Positions 1 to 10,852 of a DNA stretch of 64,000 nucleotides are shown one piece after another. The notes beneath the pieces are model-generated. The model was not told the DNA's origin. It did no database searches and was given only the letters and a program-made list of their open reading frames with translations. This DNA is from Spirochaetia bacterium (lineage in GTDB: Bacteria; Spirochaetota; Spirochaetia; Treponematales; Treponemataceae), in contig CAAGBC010000053.1 of NCBI GenBank assembly GCA_900767955.1, forward strand, positions 3,547 through 67,546, read 5' to 3'. The number at the start of each line of letters is the position of its first letter. Position 1 is the stretch's first letter. The position numbers and the translations under genes are program-made.

Positions 1-1
1 A

Positions 2-3000
2 GTTTTAGAAGTAAAAACTATTCTTGATAAAGCAAAAAATCAAACTTCCGCAGGAACTTTTGCATTAAACCCAGATAATAATCCTTATTTTGAAATAGAC
101 GGTTATTCATCTATAAAAGTAACTTCTGCAGAAGAAATGCACAATTCATTAAAAGCAGATAATCCATTAACAAACGGAAATCCATTGAATATTAGTCTTC
201 TTGTAGGATTAGACCAAGCTCCTATTGTGGAAGATTCAATTGGAATTAAATTAAATAAAATTGCATTTAAAGATGGAAAATATTCCATTGATGAAGAAAA
301 TCCAATCTGGTACATAAAGCCTGCTGCTGACGCAAAAACTAAAAATGAATTAGCATGTAGAAATTTATTAACAAAAACAGGTTCTAACTACAAAGTGTCA
401 CTAAAATTGACTTCTTCAGAAACTGAATTAGTAAATGAAAAAACAAAAGAAACTTATGTTCTTCCTACTTTGACAGTTGGAAATTCATATTTAGTTAGCG
501 TTGTTGGAAAAGACCAAAACGGAATTGAATTTGTTCAAAGTTATAATCAGGGAATCTTTTTTGAATCAAACGGAAATCCTCCAAAAATCAAAATAACAAA
601 TCCAAGTGGTGCAAGTGTTTATGTAAGTAAAGGTTCTTCTATTGAATTATCAGGAAGTGTCGAAGCTGAAGATTTTACAACTATTAAATTATATGTAGAA
701 GACAAATTACTAGAAGGTGAAAATTCTTCTTGGTCTTCAACAGTAAATAATCCTTCCGTAAATCTTGATGGCACCGGAACTGGTGTATGGAGCGGATTAG
801 TTATTCCATCAACAGAATTTGCACAAGATGAAAGCAAAGAATATTACATTACTGTAAAAGCCTTTGCTGGTTCCAAAGAAAGCGAAAAAGAATTAACAGT
901 TTACTATGATGTGGAAGGCCCATCAATTGATGTAACATCTATTACTCCACAAGTAACTTTTGCAGACGCAAATGGTGAAATTCGTGATGATAATGTAAAC
1001 GGAATTTTTGATGTTGTGGCAAGAATTGCTGATTCCTATAACAGAGTTGATACTACAGTAAATAAACCAACAATTAGCATTTACAAAGGGAATGTAGTTT
1101 CTGCTGAAAATTTAATTTATACAGCAACATCAGAAACTGCAAATACAACATGGAGTATTAATACTCGTGAAGGAAATTTTGCAAGTATTGATAAAACAGA
1201 AATTACAATAGAAATAATTGCTTATGATGAATCAGGAAATAAATCAGAATACACAAAAGTATTATATTTGAATCAAGATTCCGACAAGCCTGTAATTGAA
1301 TTAACAAATAGTTTAGTGTGTGGAATTGTAGACGGAAAAGATTATTCAGGAGATGCTTATCCAATAGGTGGAACTAAAAACATCATTATGGCCGAATCTC
1401 CTATTACAGCAACAATTACTGATGATGATATAATTTCACAAGTTGTTGTAAAAATCAGACCAAACGGAACAGAAGTTGAACAAGAAATAATTACAAAAAC
1501 TTATTCAAAAGAAGAAATTAATTCAAATCCATGGCCTTTATCTTATACTTCTCCTAAAAATATTGGAAATTACATTGCAGAAATATCTGTAACTGATAAT
1601 AAAGGAATCAATAGCGATGTTGCAAAACTTTGGTTCAAAATAGACGCGGGTGCTCCAACTATTTCTATTAATAATGGTTCATACTTTGGAACTACAGGAA
1701 AAACAATTAATGTTGAAGGTGCAGTAAATGGCTTTGGTGGACTTGTAATTTATAATAATTTTGATGAAAACAACCTAGAAACTGGAAAAATTAATGGAAC
1801 TCAACCAGATAATTTTGATACATCATTTAATTTTGCAGACAGTTTTGTTGTAACTGAAAATGCAGAAGGTGTTTATGAAAGATATTATGCAGTTGTTGAT
1901 GCAAACGGTAGAATTGCAAAGCGTTCTTTGCGCTACACAGTAGATTTAGCATCTCCTTCTGTAACAATAATATCACAAATTCCATTGCAAGGAATTACAA
2001 GTACAGATTACAAATTCACAGGAACAACTTCTGATGTTGCAAATGAATTTACAAGTGGCGTTGAAGCAATTTTCTATCAGATAATCGGGGCTAATGTTGC
2101 AGCTCCTACTGTGGAAAGTGCAGGTTGGACAGAAGTTTCTGCAAGTTCTACATGGTCTTTCTATCAGAAATTTAAAGAAGCAACAGCATCACAAGAAACA
2201 GAAGGCTTGCCAGAAGGAAGTTACAAGCTTTATGTATACGCAAAAGATAAAGCTGGAAATATTTCTTCAATGAACACAACAAGTTTTGATGTTGATTTGA
2301 ATAAACCAACTGTTCAGCTTTATTACAATGATGTAGTTGCTTCTGACAACGCTGTTCAAAAAACAAACAAAGATTATAAATTCAGTTTTGTTGTAAATGA
2401 CACATCTAAATTAGCAGATACTCCATACGCTGTTGTTGTTACAAAAGATGGTGCAACTTTAGCAAATGGAACAGATTATAGCGTTACTTCAAGTGCAGGA
2501 AAATACAATGTTGCTCTAAATAATTATGTTGACGGAAATTATGTATTCAAAGTAACTGCAATTGACTGGAAAGCAAACGAAGTCACAAATTCATTAAATA
2601 TTACGCTAGACAAAACAGCTCCAGCGATTGAAGTAATTTCTCCTGTGGCTGACGAATGGCAAACAGCGGCAAAACTTTCTATCAAAGGAACATCAGAAGA
2701 TGCTTCTGGAGTAGTTTCTATTACAGCAAAAGATTCTCAAGGAAACCCTGTTGCTGTAACAGGAACAACAAGTTGGTCTGTAAAAGACATTCAGACTGTA
2801 GAAGGTGAATCAACATATACTTTTGTTTCAACAGATACATTAGGAAATGTTTCCGCAGAAAAAGAATATACATTAAAAGTTGACCACGCAGACCCAGTAA
2901 TTGACAATTATTTTATCAATATTAACGGTGGTCAAGATAACAAAATCGAAGCTAACTCTACTGTTATGGTTAATAAACTCTTTAGATTAAGAGGCTCTGT

Positions 3001-6000
3001 TTCTGATAGTTACAAGTTGAATTCAATAGAAATGACTGTAACAAATGGAACAACAACTTTGACACCAGAACTTTCAGTAGAAAAAACATCAAATAAAAAC
3101 TGGAACTGGGAAAAATCATTTAATGTTTCTGGCAACAATATTGACTTACAAAATGGTGAATGGACTGTTACAGTAAAAGTTACTGACGAATCAGGAAAAG
3201 AAGTTTCTTCAAAATTCAAAGTTATTGTAGATACAGTTGCTCCTGCAATCACAAAACCAACTCTTGATTTTGGAATTTCACCAAGTAATGGTTGGTTTAA
3301 GAAAAATATTGCAACAATCGCTGGTTCAGTAACAGACGGAACAAGTAAACTTGCTAATGTTTCATACTTAGTAACAAATGAACGATATTATCCAGATTCA
3401 GATAATGATGGAAGTCATACAAAACTTTCTTCTGTAGCTTTTGATAATCCTTTAAGTATTAGTAATAATACATATTCAAAGAAACATACATTTGCAGAAG
3501 GAATAAATTATGTTTACATCAAAGCAGAAGATAATGCTGGAAATGTAAGCTACTACGGACAAAACGGAGATGTAACTTGTCAAATTGATACATCAGTTCC
3601 TATGATGGCTTTTGAAAAACCTGCAAACGGTGAAATGATTTCTAAAAATGTTGATTTAAGTTTTGCTGTTGCACTTTCTGATGAAAATAGCGGCTTTGCA
3701 GATGGAACAAAAACTACTGTAACTTTAGCAGAAACAACATACAGCCAAGAAATTGCTATAGCAAATAACAAAGTTTCTGGAACAATTGCAAAATCTTACT
3801 TAACACAAATTACATCTAATTCCACAAAACTTATAGTTTCTGTAAGTGATGCAGCTGGAAATGTTGCATCAACAAATCTTGAATTGGCAATAGATAACGA
3901 AGCTCCTTCCGTAAAAATTACTAATCCAGCAGCTCAAGTTGTTAATGGAAAAATAGAAGTTAACGGAACAGCAAGTGATAATGTTGGATTAAGTTCAGTT
4001 AAATTATACAGAACAAGATTAGGTTCCGAAGTAGAAAGTTTAAATGTTAATTCAAAATCTTATTTCTTATTAAAAGAATTTGCAGGCGTAGATGGATATA
4101 ACTGGTCTGTTGCTGAAATTGATACTTCCGTAAGTCCATATTCAGATGGAAGTTCAGTAGAATTCTATTTAGTGGCAATTGATACAGCAGGAAACGAAGC
4201 AACAACTTCAAAAACAATTACAATCGATCAAGATGCAGATAGACCAGTAATTAAGTTCTCTAACTTAAATTTAAGCGGAATGACATCATCTGTATACATT
4301 TGGAATAAGCAAGAAATAATTTACGGAACTGTTTCTGATGACGACGGAATAAATGAATTACGCATTTCTGTTGATAATGGAAACTCATGGACAGATAATA
4401 TATACAAAGATGGCGCTTGGGAATATACATTCTCTTCAGAAGGAAAAGATGTATTAATGTTCAAAGTAACTGATGGTGCAGGCACTGTATTTACTTCTGC
4501 AGTCGGTTCAGCAATGGCAAAATCACCAAAATTAATTGACTCTCAAGCAACACCAAATAAATTTGGATATAAAGTAGGAAATTCTTATCCAAATAATTCA
4601 GATACAAAAGTTTATTTGACAGTGGATACACAAAATCCAACTTTCAAAACTGTTTACTATAACACAAGTTTTGATAATTCAATGGAATTAGAATATCCTG
4701 TGTCAGATGCAAATTGGAAAACTGATTCAACAATTAATACAGATGTATTTGGTGGACCAAACAGTAAACTGTATTTATACATTACTTCAATAGACGCCAA
4801 TGGAATTGCAGATATTTCTGTAACATACGACGGTTCTACTTCTGGAGTAACATTAGAAAAAACACAAGAGGTTACAATCGATGATGGTGTAACTGAAATT
4901 GCTGGAAAAATTTCTGTAATTTCTGTTGATACATCAAATGAAAACAATTGGAAAAAAATTGAAGTAACAACGCTAGATAAATCAGGCCGAGAAGGTAAGT
5001 TAAATTTCTCAGTTCAGCAAGATAATAACGCACCAATAATTAAATTCACAAGCCATTCTCAAAAATCCCAAGTTTACGGAAGTAGCGTAGTTACAGTGCG
5101 CGGAAATGCTGATGATGTAAAAGATTTATACTTAACAGTAACAGCTTCTTCAGCAGTTCCATCTGTGGCAAATCTTGCAACTTGGCAAAAATTTGATGAA
5201 TATACATCTGGTTCTGCATGGGCAATTGTATTTGATGGAGAATTCCCTATGAATACAGCAGGTTCAACAGAATATAAATCAAAGTCCTTGAATAAATATT
5301 ATGATGATTTATTTGAACCAAATAGTGATAATAAAAATGCTGATTCAAAAACAATTTATGTTTGGATTTACGGAATTGATGCTTTAGGCAACAAAGGAAC
5401 TCCTTCAAGTTTGGAATTAAGCGTAAACCCAGCTGGAGACAAACCAACAATTGAATTCTCTTATCCAGAAAATGACAATATCGTCGGTGGAACAGTTCGC
5501 TTAGCAGGAAGTTCAAAAGTTTCTGATGCAACAGCTTCTGTAGAATCAGTTTGGTTGCAGATTGACCCATCATTTAATGGAACATTTGATGCATCTTGGG
5601 AAACTGAATTATCCGCACTGATAAAAGACGGTTCAGGAAACTATATTACAGATTACCAAATTGTTAATGCTGCAGGAAATGTTGGTCGTGGTATAAAAGC
5701 ATCTGGTTCTGCAACAAGCTGGAATTTACCAATTAACACCGTTGGAGAATTTAATAACCAAAACGGAACAAACAGAAAAATCGCAATTAGAGCTTATGCA
5801 GTAAGTTCAAGTGGAAAAACTAGTGAACCAACAGAAGTTGTATTTGAAATTGACCCTAAAGCTCCTGTTATTGGTTCTACAACTGAATTGGAATTAGTTC
5901 AGTATGCAAATGGCGCTTCTTCTGGAACAATTGTAAGACGACAGAAATATCAAGCTGATATGTGGATTTCTGGTCAGTGGTATTTAATTGGTTCAATAGA

Positions 6001-9000
6001 AGATGATAGTGGTATTAAAGAAGTTAAATTAAATGGAACTAGTATTATTAATGATTCTTCCAAATTAATTAGAGATGATAATAATCTTCCAACTTCTGCA
6101 ACTTCTCACCGTAACTATCAAATGAATATTCCTGTTGGAGAAACATCAGGCTTTGGAACAAAAACTTATATAATTTGGGCTCAAGAAGGTTCTGACGAAA
6201 ACAAAGACACAGGAAATGTAGAAATTCGTTTGAATTATGATAACACAGCTCCTGATTTTGTTGCAGAAGGCTTAAGCGCAACAGGAAATATTGTTCAGCA
6301 GTCAAACGGAACATATACAGTAAATGGAACTCTTTCTGAACCAAGTGGCGCTTCTGGAAACCAAAGTGGATTTGGCAGAATTGCAATGTTCTTTACTAGA
6401 AAAATTGGAGATACAGAATATGTAATTGACCCAATGATTTCTAATGGAAACGACGGAAAACAAAACCGTTACGCATCTTCTGGTTTTGCACAAGCAAACG
6501 GAATGTATTGGAGAAATTACAATGTTTCTGCAGTTGAAGGAAATCAGATAACATTGTCTACAACTCCACACGCAAATGTTCGTATTGGCGGATTGTGTAA
6601 AGTTGATAATGTTGATTACTTAATAGAAGATATTGACGGAAATGTTGTTACAATAAGCGGAAATATAACTACTTCTGTAGAAAGTGTTTCTTTTGCAGTT
6701 GCTCAAATAATTAACAATATGACAATCGAAAGCGGAACAACACAAGCTTACGATTCTTCAAGTTTAAGTCCTGTAACTCGTGATGATGGCGACCAAATGG
6801 TTGAAGGTGTTTCAAAAAGCGGAACAACATTTAGTTGGACTGCATCTATTAATTCTTCACTAATTTATGATGGTCCAATTGATATTCACTTTGTTGCATT
6901 TGATGCTGCCGGCAACGCTGTTGCAAATAAATATAGTGGTTCTGTTGTAAATAATCAGCCTCGTATTGCTGGTGTAAAATTCGGAACAGACGAAAACGGA
7001 AACGGTGTGGTCGCAGATGATGAATTACAAACAGCATGGAGTGGATTATACGCAAATGAAGGCGGTTTAATTCCTGCAGGTTATAAAACTGCAACAGAAA
7101 AAGTTACAAGCTTATCTATTCCAACTGATTTAAAAAATTCTGTGTTAAAAATTAAAGGCTTAACAGTTGTAAAACCAGAAATTGTTGGTGGAAATACAGG
7201 ATTAGGTTATACATACAAAGTTGATTCATATACATCAAATGTTGTTGGATTAAGTAATGTTCATTCAGATAATGATGAAATCCGCACAGATTTGGATGAT
7301 ATTACAATAACTGTTGAAGATTTATTAAAGAATAGTATTGCAGACGGTGAAAAAACATTCACATTTAATATCTGGGACAAAACTGAAGGCTTAACTTACG
7401 GAACAAACAGCCAGAAAGCAGAAATTAATATTAAAATGAATGTTGCTATCCGCGATAGTGAGGCACCTAAAGCTGGATTTAAGCAATTCTACTGGAATTC
7501 TGAAAACGATAACTCATTATATCAAAACAGTCGTGAAAACGGTCATATTGAATTAGAAGGTGATTTATCAAGTGCAGTTGTTACAGCATTAGGAAATGAC
7601 CCTAAAGTTTCTGGAAAAATTACATTCCGTGGTGTTGCAACAGACAACGGTGTATTGAAGGCAATTAATGTTAAGATTCCAGGCATTACATCAGGATTTG
7701 TTACAGTTGCAACTCGTTCAGATAACGGAACTTGGACTCCTTCAGGAACACTTGATGCAGAAGGTTGGGCTTGGGAAAAAGTATCAGAAACCTTTACTCA
7801 AGAAACTGGTCATATTGTAGAATTTATGCTCCACTGGGATACAGCAAAAATTACTAATGTAGCAGCAACAGATGTAAATGTTCAGGTTCAAGCGGAAGAC
7901 CGCGGTGAAGCAAGTTGGGTTAATTCAGCTGTAAAATATACATCAAACAATCCTTCTTCAGTGGGGCCAACAGAAGCACAAAAAGCAACTTACCAGATGG
8001 ATGTTGTGCCTTATATTACAGGACTTGATACAACTCTTACAGATTTGGAAAAGAAAAATCCTTCTGTATACGGTCGAAGTGCTTTAGGTAAATATCCAGT
8101 TTACTATTACAGAAAAACGACAGAGGGAAGTCCAAAGTCAGAAGAAATTACACTAAAAGGATTTAATATTAAATCCGAATCAACAGTAACTTTTGCAGGT
8201 GGAGCAACTGCAACTTTGAATGATGATATGTCTTTCACTTTGCCAGAAAATGCTAAATCCGGTGAAATCAAAGTAACTGTAAACAGCAAAGTAACTGTAA
8301 ACGGCAACATAACTGTAAACAGCATTGAATCATTAAATAACATTAATAATAATGATGCAAATGGAGATTATACTGGTAGTAGTACTTATGAAAATCACTA
8401 CAACCGTCAACCAAACGGACAAAATAATGACCTTCTAACAGACAATGTAGAAATTGCAATTTGGGAAATAAACTCAAAGGCTGCAATAGCAGAAAACGGA
8501 GAGTTGAGCGAAGTCGTAATGCATGTAAACCCAACAAACGGAATGTTGGGATTTGCATTTGCACACAGCCAAGACTTAGCAAGCTATCCAAACGGTAATA
8601 CTAAATCTTATCAAACATGGATGACAGATTACACCGGTGTAAATCAAATTGGATTTATTTATGACCAAAACGGAAATATGTTTGGTACAAACGGTGGAAC
8701 CGATACATATACATCTAACAAGAAAGCTGGTCGACTGGGACTAATTTCAAGTCATTGGGGACCGATAGCAGATCATAATATAAGTCTTGATAAATATACA
8801 GGATACACAAAATATAGAAGATTGCGTCTTGAATATCTGGGAGTTACCAAAAACGGAAGTTATGTATCTAATGTAAACAGATTTGCAAAAGGAGACAGTA
8901 TTCAATTTGCTACCACAACCTCAGCTGATACTGGTACAAACCTTTATATGATGTATTATGACAACACTTTAGGTGAACTAAAATTTAAGGCTGGTAATTT

Positions 9001-10027
9001 TGGAAATGCTCCTGAAAATCCTTGTAATGACCTTGATGCAGATTTGTGGGATCCGTCTAAGGTTAAATTCGGAGATTTTGCTGATGATGCTTATAATGAA
9101 CAGTGTAAAAATAATGCAGCTAATTATGATCCAAATTATAGCAACATCTCTATTGTAGCAAATCAAAGCGGTGCAAATGATAATCCAAGTGTAAGACCTG
9201 GAATTTATTATTCAATTTCAGTAGTACCTGGCAAGAATACTGTTTCTAATGACAAAGTAACAACAACAGATGTTGTAGTTGCCGTTTGGTATGATGATAC
9301 AACGAATAAAACTCTTTGGTACAGTTACTTAGTAAATCCTCTCACTAACGCAGGAAACAGAGATAAAGATGAATTAAGAGATACAAATGGTATTAGTAAA
9401 GAATGGGCTAAACCTATTCCAATCTTAGACGGTCATGCCGGTGGTTACTGTGCTATCAAAGCTGATGATAAAGGTGGTATTCACATTGCAGCATATAGTC
9501 GTAATGATGCAGGTTCATTGTACTATGCTTACTTAGATAAGTATAATTCAACATTCGATAAATCAACAAATCTTGTTGCCGTGGATTCTTACGGTTCACA
9601 AGGTCAGTACATTACGATGGAAGTTGCAAAAAACAGTGAAGGAAAGACAATTCCTTATATCGGTTACTACATGAACTCATTGAGTTATCCGAAATACGCA
9701 TATCTTGCAAATCCTGGTGGGGGTGTAAAAGCTGGTGTAGATGTAAATAATATGTACACAGGAGCTTGGGAAACAATTATGTTGCCTACTACAAGTACAT
9801 TAGTATTGGATGACATAAACATTGGTGTTTACAAATATTTGGAAGATATAACTGATGAAACAGGCACTCACAAAAAAGGTGAACTTCAAGTAATACCGAC
9901 ACGAACTGACGAAAAACCCGAAGTAAAGAAAGGAATTGCAGGCGGAAACGGAACTTCAAATCCAATTTTTGGCTATGGTATAGCAGAAACCGGTTCGGGT
10001 TATGTTGAAACCGCCCAGTTGAAATAA
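2..10027 (+). CDS. Giant Ig-like repeat surface protein with C-terminal propeller-like region (5' end outside window)
   Basis: The frame is open to the left edge, so the true start and any signal peptide lie outside the window; about 3340 residues are visible. Most of the chain is a string of roughly 90-110 residue modules joined by linkers of the type D-x-x-A-P-x-I (for example DKTAPAIEV, DTVAPAITK, DNEAPSVKI), typical of bacterial Ig-like domains in large surface proteins. Near residue 2720 there is a short IPT/TIG-like beta segment. The last ~560 residues instead carry repeated aromatic blades such as VAVWYDD, IHIAAYS and YIGYYM, which look like a beta-propeller. I infer an extracellular or outer-membrane adhesin or carbohydrate-binding protein. 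No catalytic motif was recognised. It ends just before a repeat cluster. Confidence 0.85.
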   Translation, partial: VLEVKTILDKAKNQTSAGTFALNPDNNPYFEIDGYSSIKVTSAEEMHNSLKADNPLTNGNPLNISLLVGLDQAPIVEDSIGIKLNKIAFKDGKYSIDEENPIWYIKPAADAKTKNELACRNLLTKTGSNYKVSLKLTSSETELVNEKTKETYVLPTLTVGNSYLVSVVGKDQNGIEFVQSYNQGIFFESNGNPPKIKITNPSGASVYVSKGSSIELSGSVEAEDFTTIKLYVEDKLLEGENSSWSSTVNNPSVNLDGTGTGVWSGLVIPSTEFAQDESKEYYITVKAFAGSKESEKELTVYYDVEGPSIDVTSITPQVTFADANGEIRDDNVNGIFDVVARIADSYNRVDTTVNKPTISIYKGNVVSAENLIYTATSETANTTWSINTREGNFASIDKTEITIEIIAYDESGNKSEYTKVLYLNQDSDKPVIELTNSLVCGIVDGKDYSGDAYPIGGTKNIIMAESPITATITDDDIISQVVVKIRPNGTEVEQEIITKTYSKEEINSNPWPLSYTSPKNIGNYIAEISVTDNKGINSDVAKLWFKIDAGAPTISINNGSYFGTTGKTINVEGAVNGFGGLVIYNNFDENNLETGKINGTQPDNFDTSFNFADSFVVTENAEGVYERYYAVVDANGRIAKRSLRYTVDLASPSVTIISQIPLQGITSTDYKFTGTTSDVANEFTSGVEAIFYQIIGANVAAPTVESAGWTEVSASSTWSFYQKFKEATASQETEGLPEGSYKLYVYAKDKAGNISSMNTTSFDVDLNKPTVQLYYNDVVASDNAVQKTNKDYKFSFVVNDTSKLADTPYAVVVTKDGATLANGTDYSVTSSAGKYNVALNNYVDGNYVFKVTAIDWKANEVTNSLNITLDKTAPAIEVISPVADEWQTAAKLSIKGTSEDASGVVSITAKDSQGNPVAVTGTTSWSVKDIQTVEGESTYTFVSTDTLGNVSAEKEYTLKVDHADPVIDNYFININGGQDNKIEANSTVMVNKLFRLRGSVSDSYKLNSIEMTVTNGTTTLTPELSVEKTSNKNWNWEKSFNVSGNNIDLQNGEWTVTVKVTDESGKEVSSKFKVIVDTVAPAITKPTLDFGISPSNGWFKKNIATIAGSVTDGTSKLANVSYLVTNERYYPDSDNDGSHTKLSSVAFDNPLSISNNTYSKKHTFAEGINYVYIKAEDNAGNVSYYGQNGDVTCQIDTSVPMMAFEKPANGEMISKNVDLSFAVALSDENSGFADGTKTTVTLAETTYSQEIAIANNKVSGTIAKSYLTQITSNSTKLIVSVSDAAGNVASTNLELAIDNEAPSVKITNPAAQVVNGKIEVNGTASDNVGLSSVKLYRTRLGSEVESLNVNSKSYFLLKEFAGVDGYNWSVAEIDTSVSPYSDGSSVEFYLVAIDTAGNEATTSKTITIDQDADRPVIKFSNLNLSGMTSSVYIWNKQEIIYGTVSDDDGINELRISVDNGNSWTDNIYKDGAWEYTFSSEGKDVLMFKVTDGAGTVFTSAVGSAMAKSPKLIDSQATPNKFGYKVGNSYPNNSDTKVYLTVDTQNPTFKTVYYNTSFDNSMELEYPVSDANWKTDSTINTDVFGGPNSKLYLYITSIDANGIADISVTYDGSTSGVTLEKTQEVTIDDGVTEIAGKISVISVDTSNENNWKKIEVTTLDKSGREGKLNFSVQQDNNAPIIKFTSHSQKSQVYGSSVVTVRGNADDVKDLYLTVTASSAVPSVANLATWQKFDEYTSGSAWAIVFDGEFPMNTAGSTEYKSKSLNKYYDDLFEPNSDNKNADSKTIYVWIYGIDALGNKGTPSSLELSVNPAGDKPTIEFSYPENDNIVGGTVRLAGSSKVSDATASVESVWLQIDPSFNGTFDASWETELSALIKDGSGNYITDYQIVNAAGNVGRGIKASGSATSWNLPINTVGEFNNQNGTNRKIAIRAYAVSSSGKTSEPTEVVFEIDPKAPVIGSTTELELVQYANGASSGTIVRRQKYQADMWISGQWYLIGSIEDDSGIKEVKLNGTSIINDSSKLIRDDNNLPTSATSHRNYQMNIPVGETSGFGTKTYIIWAQEGSDENKDTGNVEIRLNYDNTAPDFVAEGLSATGNIVQQSNGTYTVNGTLSEPSGASGNQSGFGRIAMFFTRKIGDTEYVIDPMISNGNDGKQNRYASSGFAQANGMYWRNYNVSAVEGNQITLSTTPHANVRIGGLCKVDNVDYLIEDIDGNVVTISGNITTSVESVSFAVAQIINNMTIESGTTQAYDSSSLSPVTRDDGDQMVEGVSKSGTTFSWTASINSSLIYDGPIDIHFVAFDAAGNAVANKYSGSVVNNQPRIAGVKFGTDENGNGVVADDELQTAWSGLYANEGGLIPAGYKTATEKVTSLSIPTDLKNSVLKIKGLTVVKPEIVGGNTGLGYTYKVDSYTSNVVGLSNVHSDNDEIRTDLDDITITVEDLLKNSIADGEKTFTFNIWDKTEGLTYGTNSQKAEINIKMNVAIRDSEAPKAGFKQFYWNSENDNSLYQNSRENGHIELEGDLSSAVVTALGNDPKVSGKITFRGVATDNGVLKAINVKIPGITSGFVTVATRSDNGTWTPSGTLDAEGWAWEKVSETFTQETGHIVEFMLHWDTAKITNVAATDVNVQVQAEDRGEASWVNSAVKYTSNNPSSVGPTEAQKATYQMDVVPYITGLDTTLTDLEKKNPSVYGRSALGKYPVYYYRKTTEGSPKSEEITLKGFNIKSESTVTFAGGATATLNDDMSFTLPENAKSGEIKVTVNSKVTVNGNITVNSIESLNNINNNDANGDYTGSSTYENHYNRQPNGQNNDLLTDNVEIAIWEINSKAAIAENGELSEVVMHVNPTNGMLGFAFAHSQDLASYPNGNTKSYQTWMTDYTGVNQIGFIYDQNGNMFGTNGGTDTYTSNKKAGRLGLISSHWGPIADHNISLDKYTGYTKYRRLRLEYLGVTKNGSYVSNVNRFAKGDSIQFATTTSADTGTNLYMMYYDNTLGELKFKAGNFGNAPENPCNDLDADLWDPSKVKFGDFADDAYNEQCKNNAANYDPNYSNISIVANQSGANDNPSVRPGIYYSISVVPGKNTVSNDKVTTTDVVVAVWYDDTTNKTLWYSYLVNPLTNAGNRDKDELRDTNGISKEWAKPIPILDGHAGGYCAIKADDKGGIHIAAYSRNDAGSLYYAYLDKYNSTFDKSTNLVAVDSYGSQGQYITMEVAKNSEGKTIPYIGYYMNSLSYPKYAYLANPGGGVKAGVDVNNMYTGAWETIMLPTTSTLVLDDINIGVYKYLEDITDETGTHKKGELQVIPTRTDEKPEVKKGIAGGNGTSNPIFGYGIAETGSGYVETAQLK

Positions 10028-10048
10028 AATTAAGATGTCGTAATGACA

Positions 10049-10291
10049 GTGAATAAGATCCTGAAACGAGTTCGGGATTAATGTATAGAAAATCCGTTAA
10101 AAATAACTTTATAAGTTATTTAGGATTATCAAAAAAAAGTGAATAAGATCCTGAAACAAGTTCAGGATGACATAGTGTGTTGTCATGCTGAACTAGATTC
10201 AGCATCTCACAATACATACTGGTGAGATTCCGAAACGAGTTCGGGATGACAGAAAAAAAACGCGTCATCCTGACGAATGTCAGGATCTCAC
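10049..10291. repeat. Cluster of five palindromic intergenic repeat units
   Basis: Five related units of about 30 bases lie in both orientations at 10049-10080, 10139-10172, 10181-10210 (inverted), 10221-10252 and 10263-10291 (inverted). The shared core is GATCCTGAAACGAGTTCAGG followed by ATGACA, and each unit is itself a small hairpin. Between units 1 and 2 lies a separate palindrome (10101-10121, AAATAACTT with its complement). The cluster fills the gap between the giant gene and the next operon. Units of this kind behave like REP/MITE-type repeats; they may also fold into a terminator-like structure for the upstream gene. Confidence 0.7.
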
Positions 10292-10336
10292 TATCAAATG
10301 TGTATACTTAATGCTAATATTTTTCTAGGAGGAAAA

Positions 10337-10852
10337 ATGTTTAATTACATAATTCAATTTATTCGGGCGTTGAATGCAAACTCAAAGCCTAGTCAAATTG
10401 CAAATTCATTTTGTATTGGGTTAATTTTGGGATTAATGCCAAAAAATAATTTATTGTGGTATGTCCTATTTGTGTTTTTTATGTTTGTAAGAATTAACAA
10501 AGCTGGATATTTTATCACAATGCTAATTGGTGCGTGTTTTGCATATTTGGCAGATCCGTTGTTTGACACAGTTGGTTATGCTGTTCTTACATTTTCTCCA
10601 TTAGAAAATTTTTACGCATGGCTTTTAGATATTCCGTTTGTAGGATTTACAAAATTCAATAATACAGTTGTGGCAGGTTCTTTGGCTTGTGGAATAATTT
10701 GCTATATTCCTCTTTTTGTGTTGATGATATTTGCAGTAAAAGCATGGCGAAAATGGATTGCTCCAAAATTCAATGATTCAAAAATTTTAAAGACAATTTA
10801 CAATCTTCCTCTAATCGGAAAATTAAGTCAAAAAATCACGGAGGCAATGTAA
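10337..10852 (+). CDS. TIGR03546 family membrane protein
   Basis: A small polytopic membrane protein of 171 residues with several hydrophobic segments (about residues 23-45, 50-75, 110-140). Its pairing with the next gene matches the known two-gene TIGR03546/TIGR03545 unit of outer-membrane bacteria, whose role is unknown. I start it at ATG 10337 because AGGAGGAAAA lies directly before it; an upstream in-frame start at 10277 would run through the repeat cluster and has no ribosome binding site. The stop overlaps the next start as TAATG, so translation is probably coupled. A role in envelope maintenance is only a guess. Confidence 0.8.
   Translation: MFNYIIQFIRALNANSKPSQIANSFCIGLILGLMPKNNLLWYVLFVFFMFVRINKAGYFITMLIGACFAYLADPLFDTVGYAVLTFSPLENFYAWLLDIPFVGFTKFNNTVVAGSLACGIICYIPLFVLMIFAVKAWRKWIAPKFNDSKILKTIYNLPLIGKLSQKITEAM

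Noticed and set aside
2172..9166. Several minus-strand open frames of 60-108 codons inside the giant gene
   Set aside because: They are antisense shadows of the repeat-rich frame, with low-complexity composition and no ribosome binding sites.
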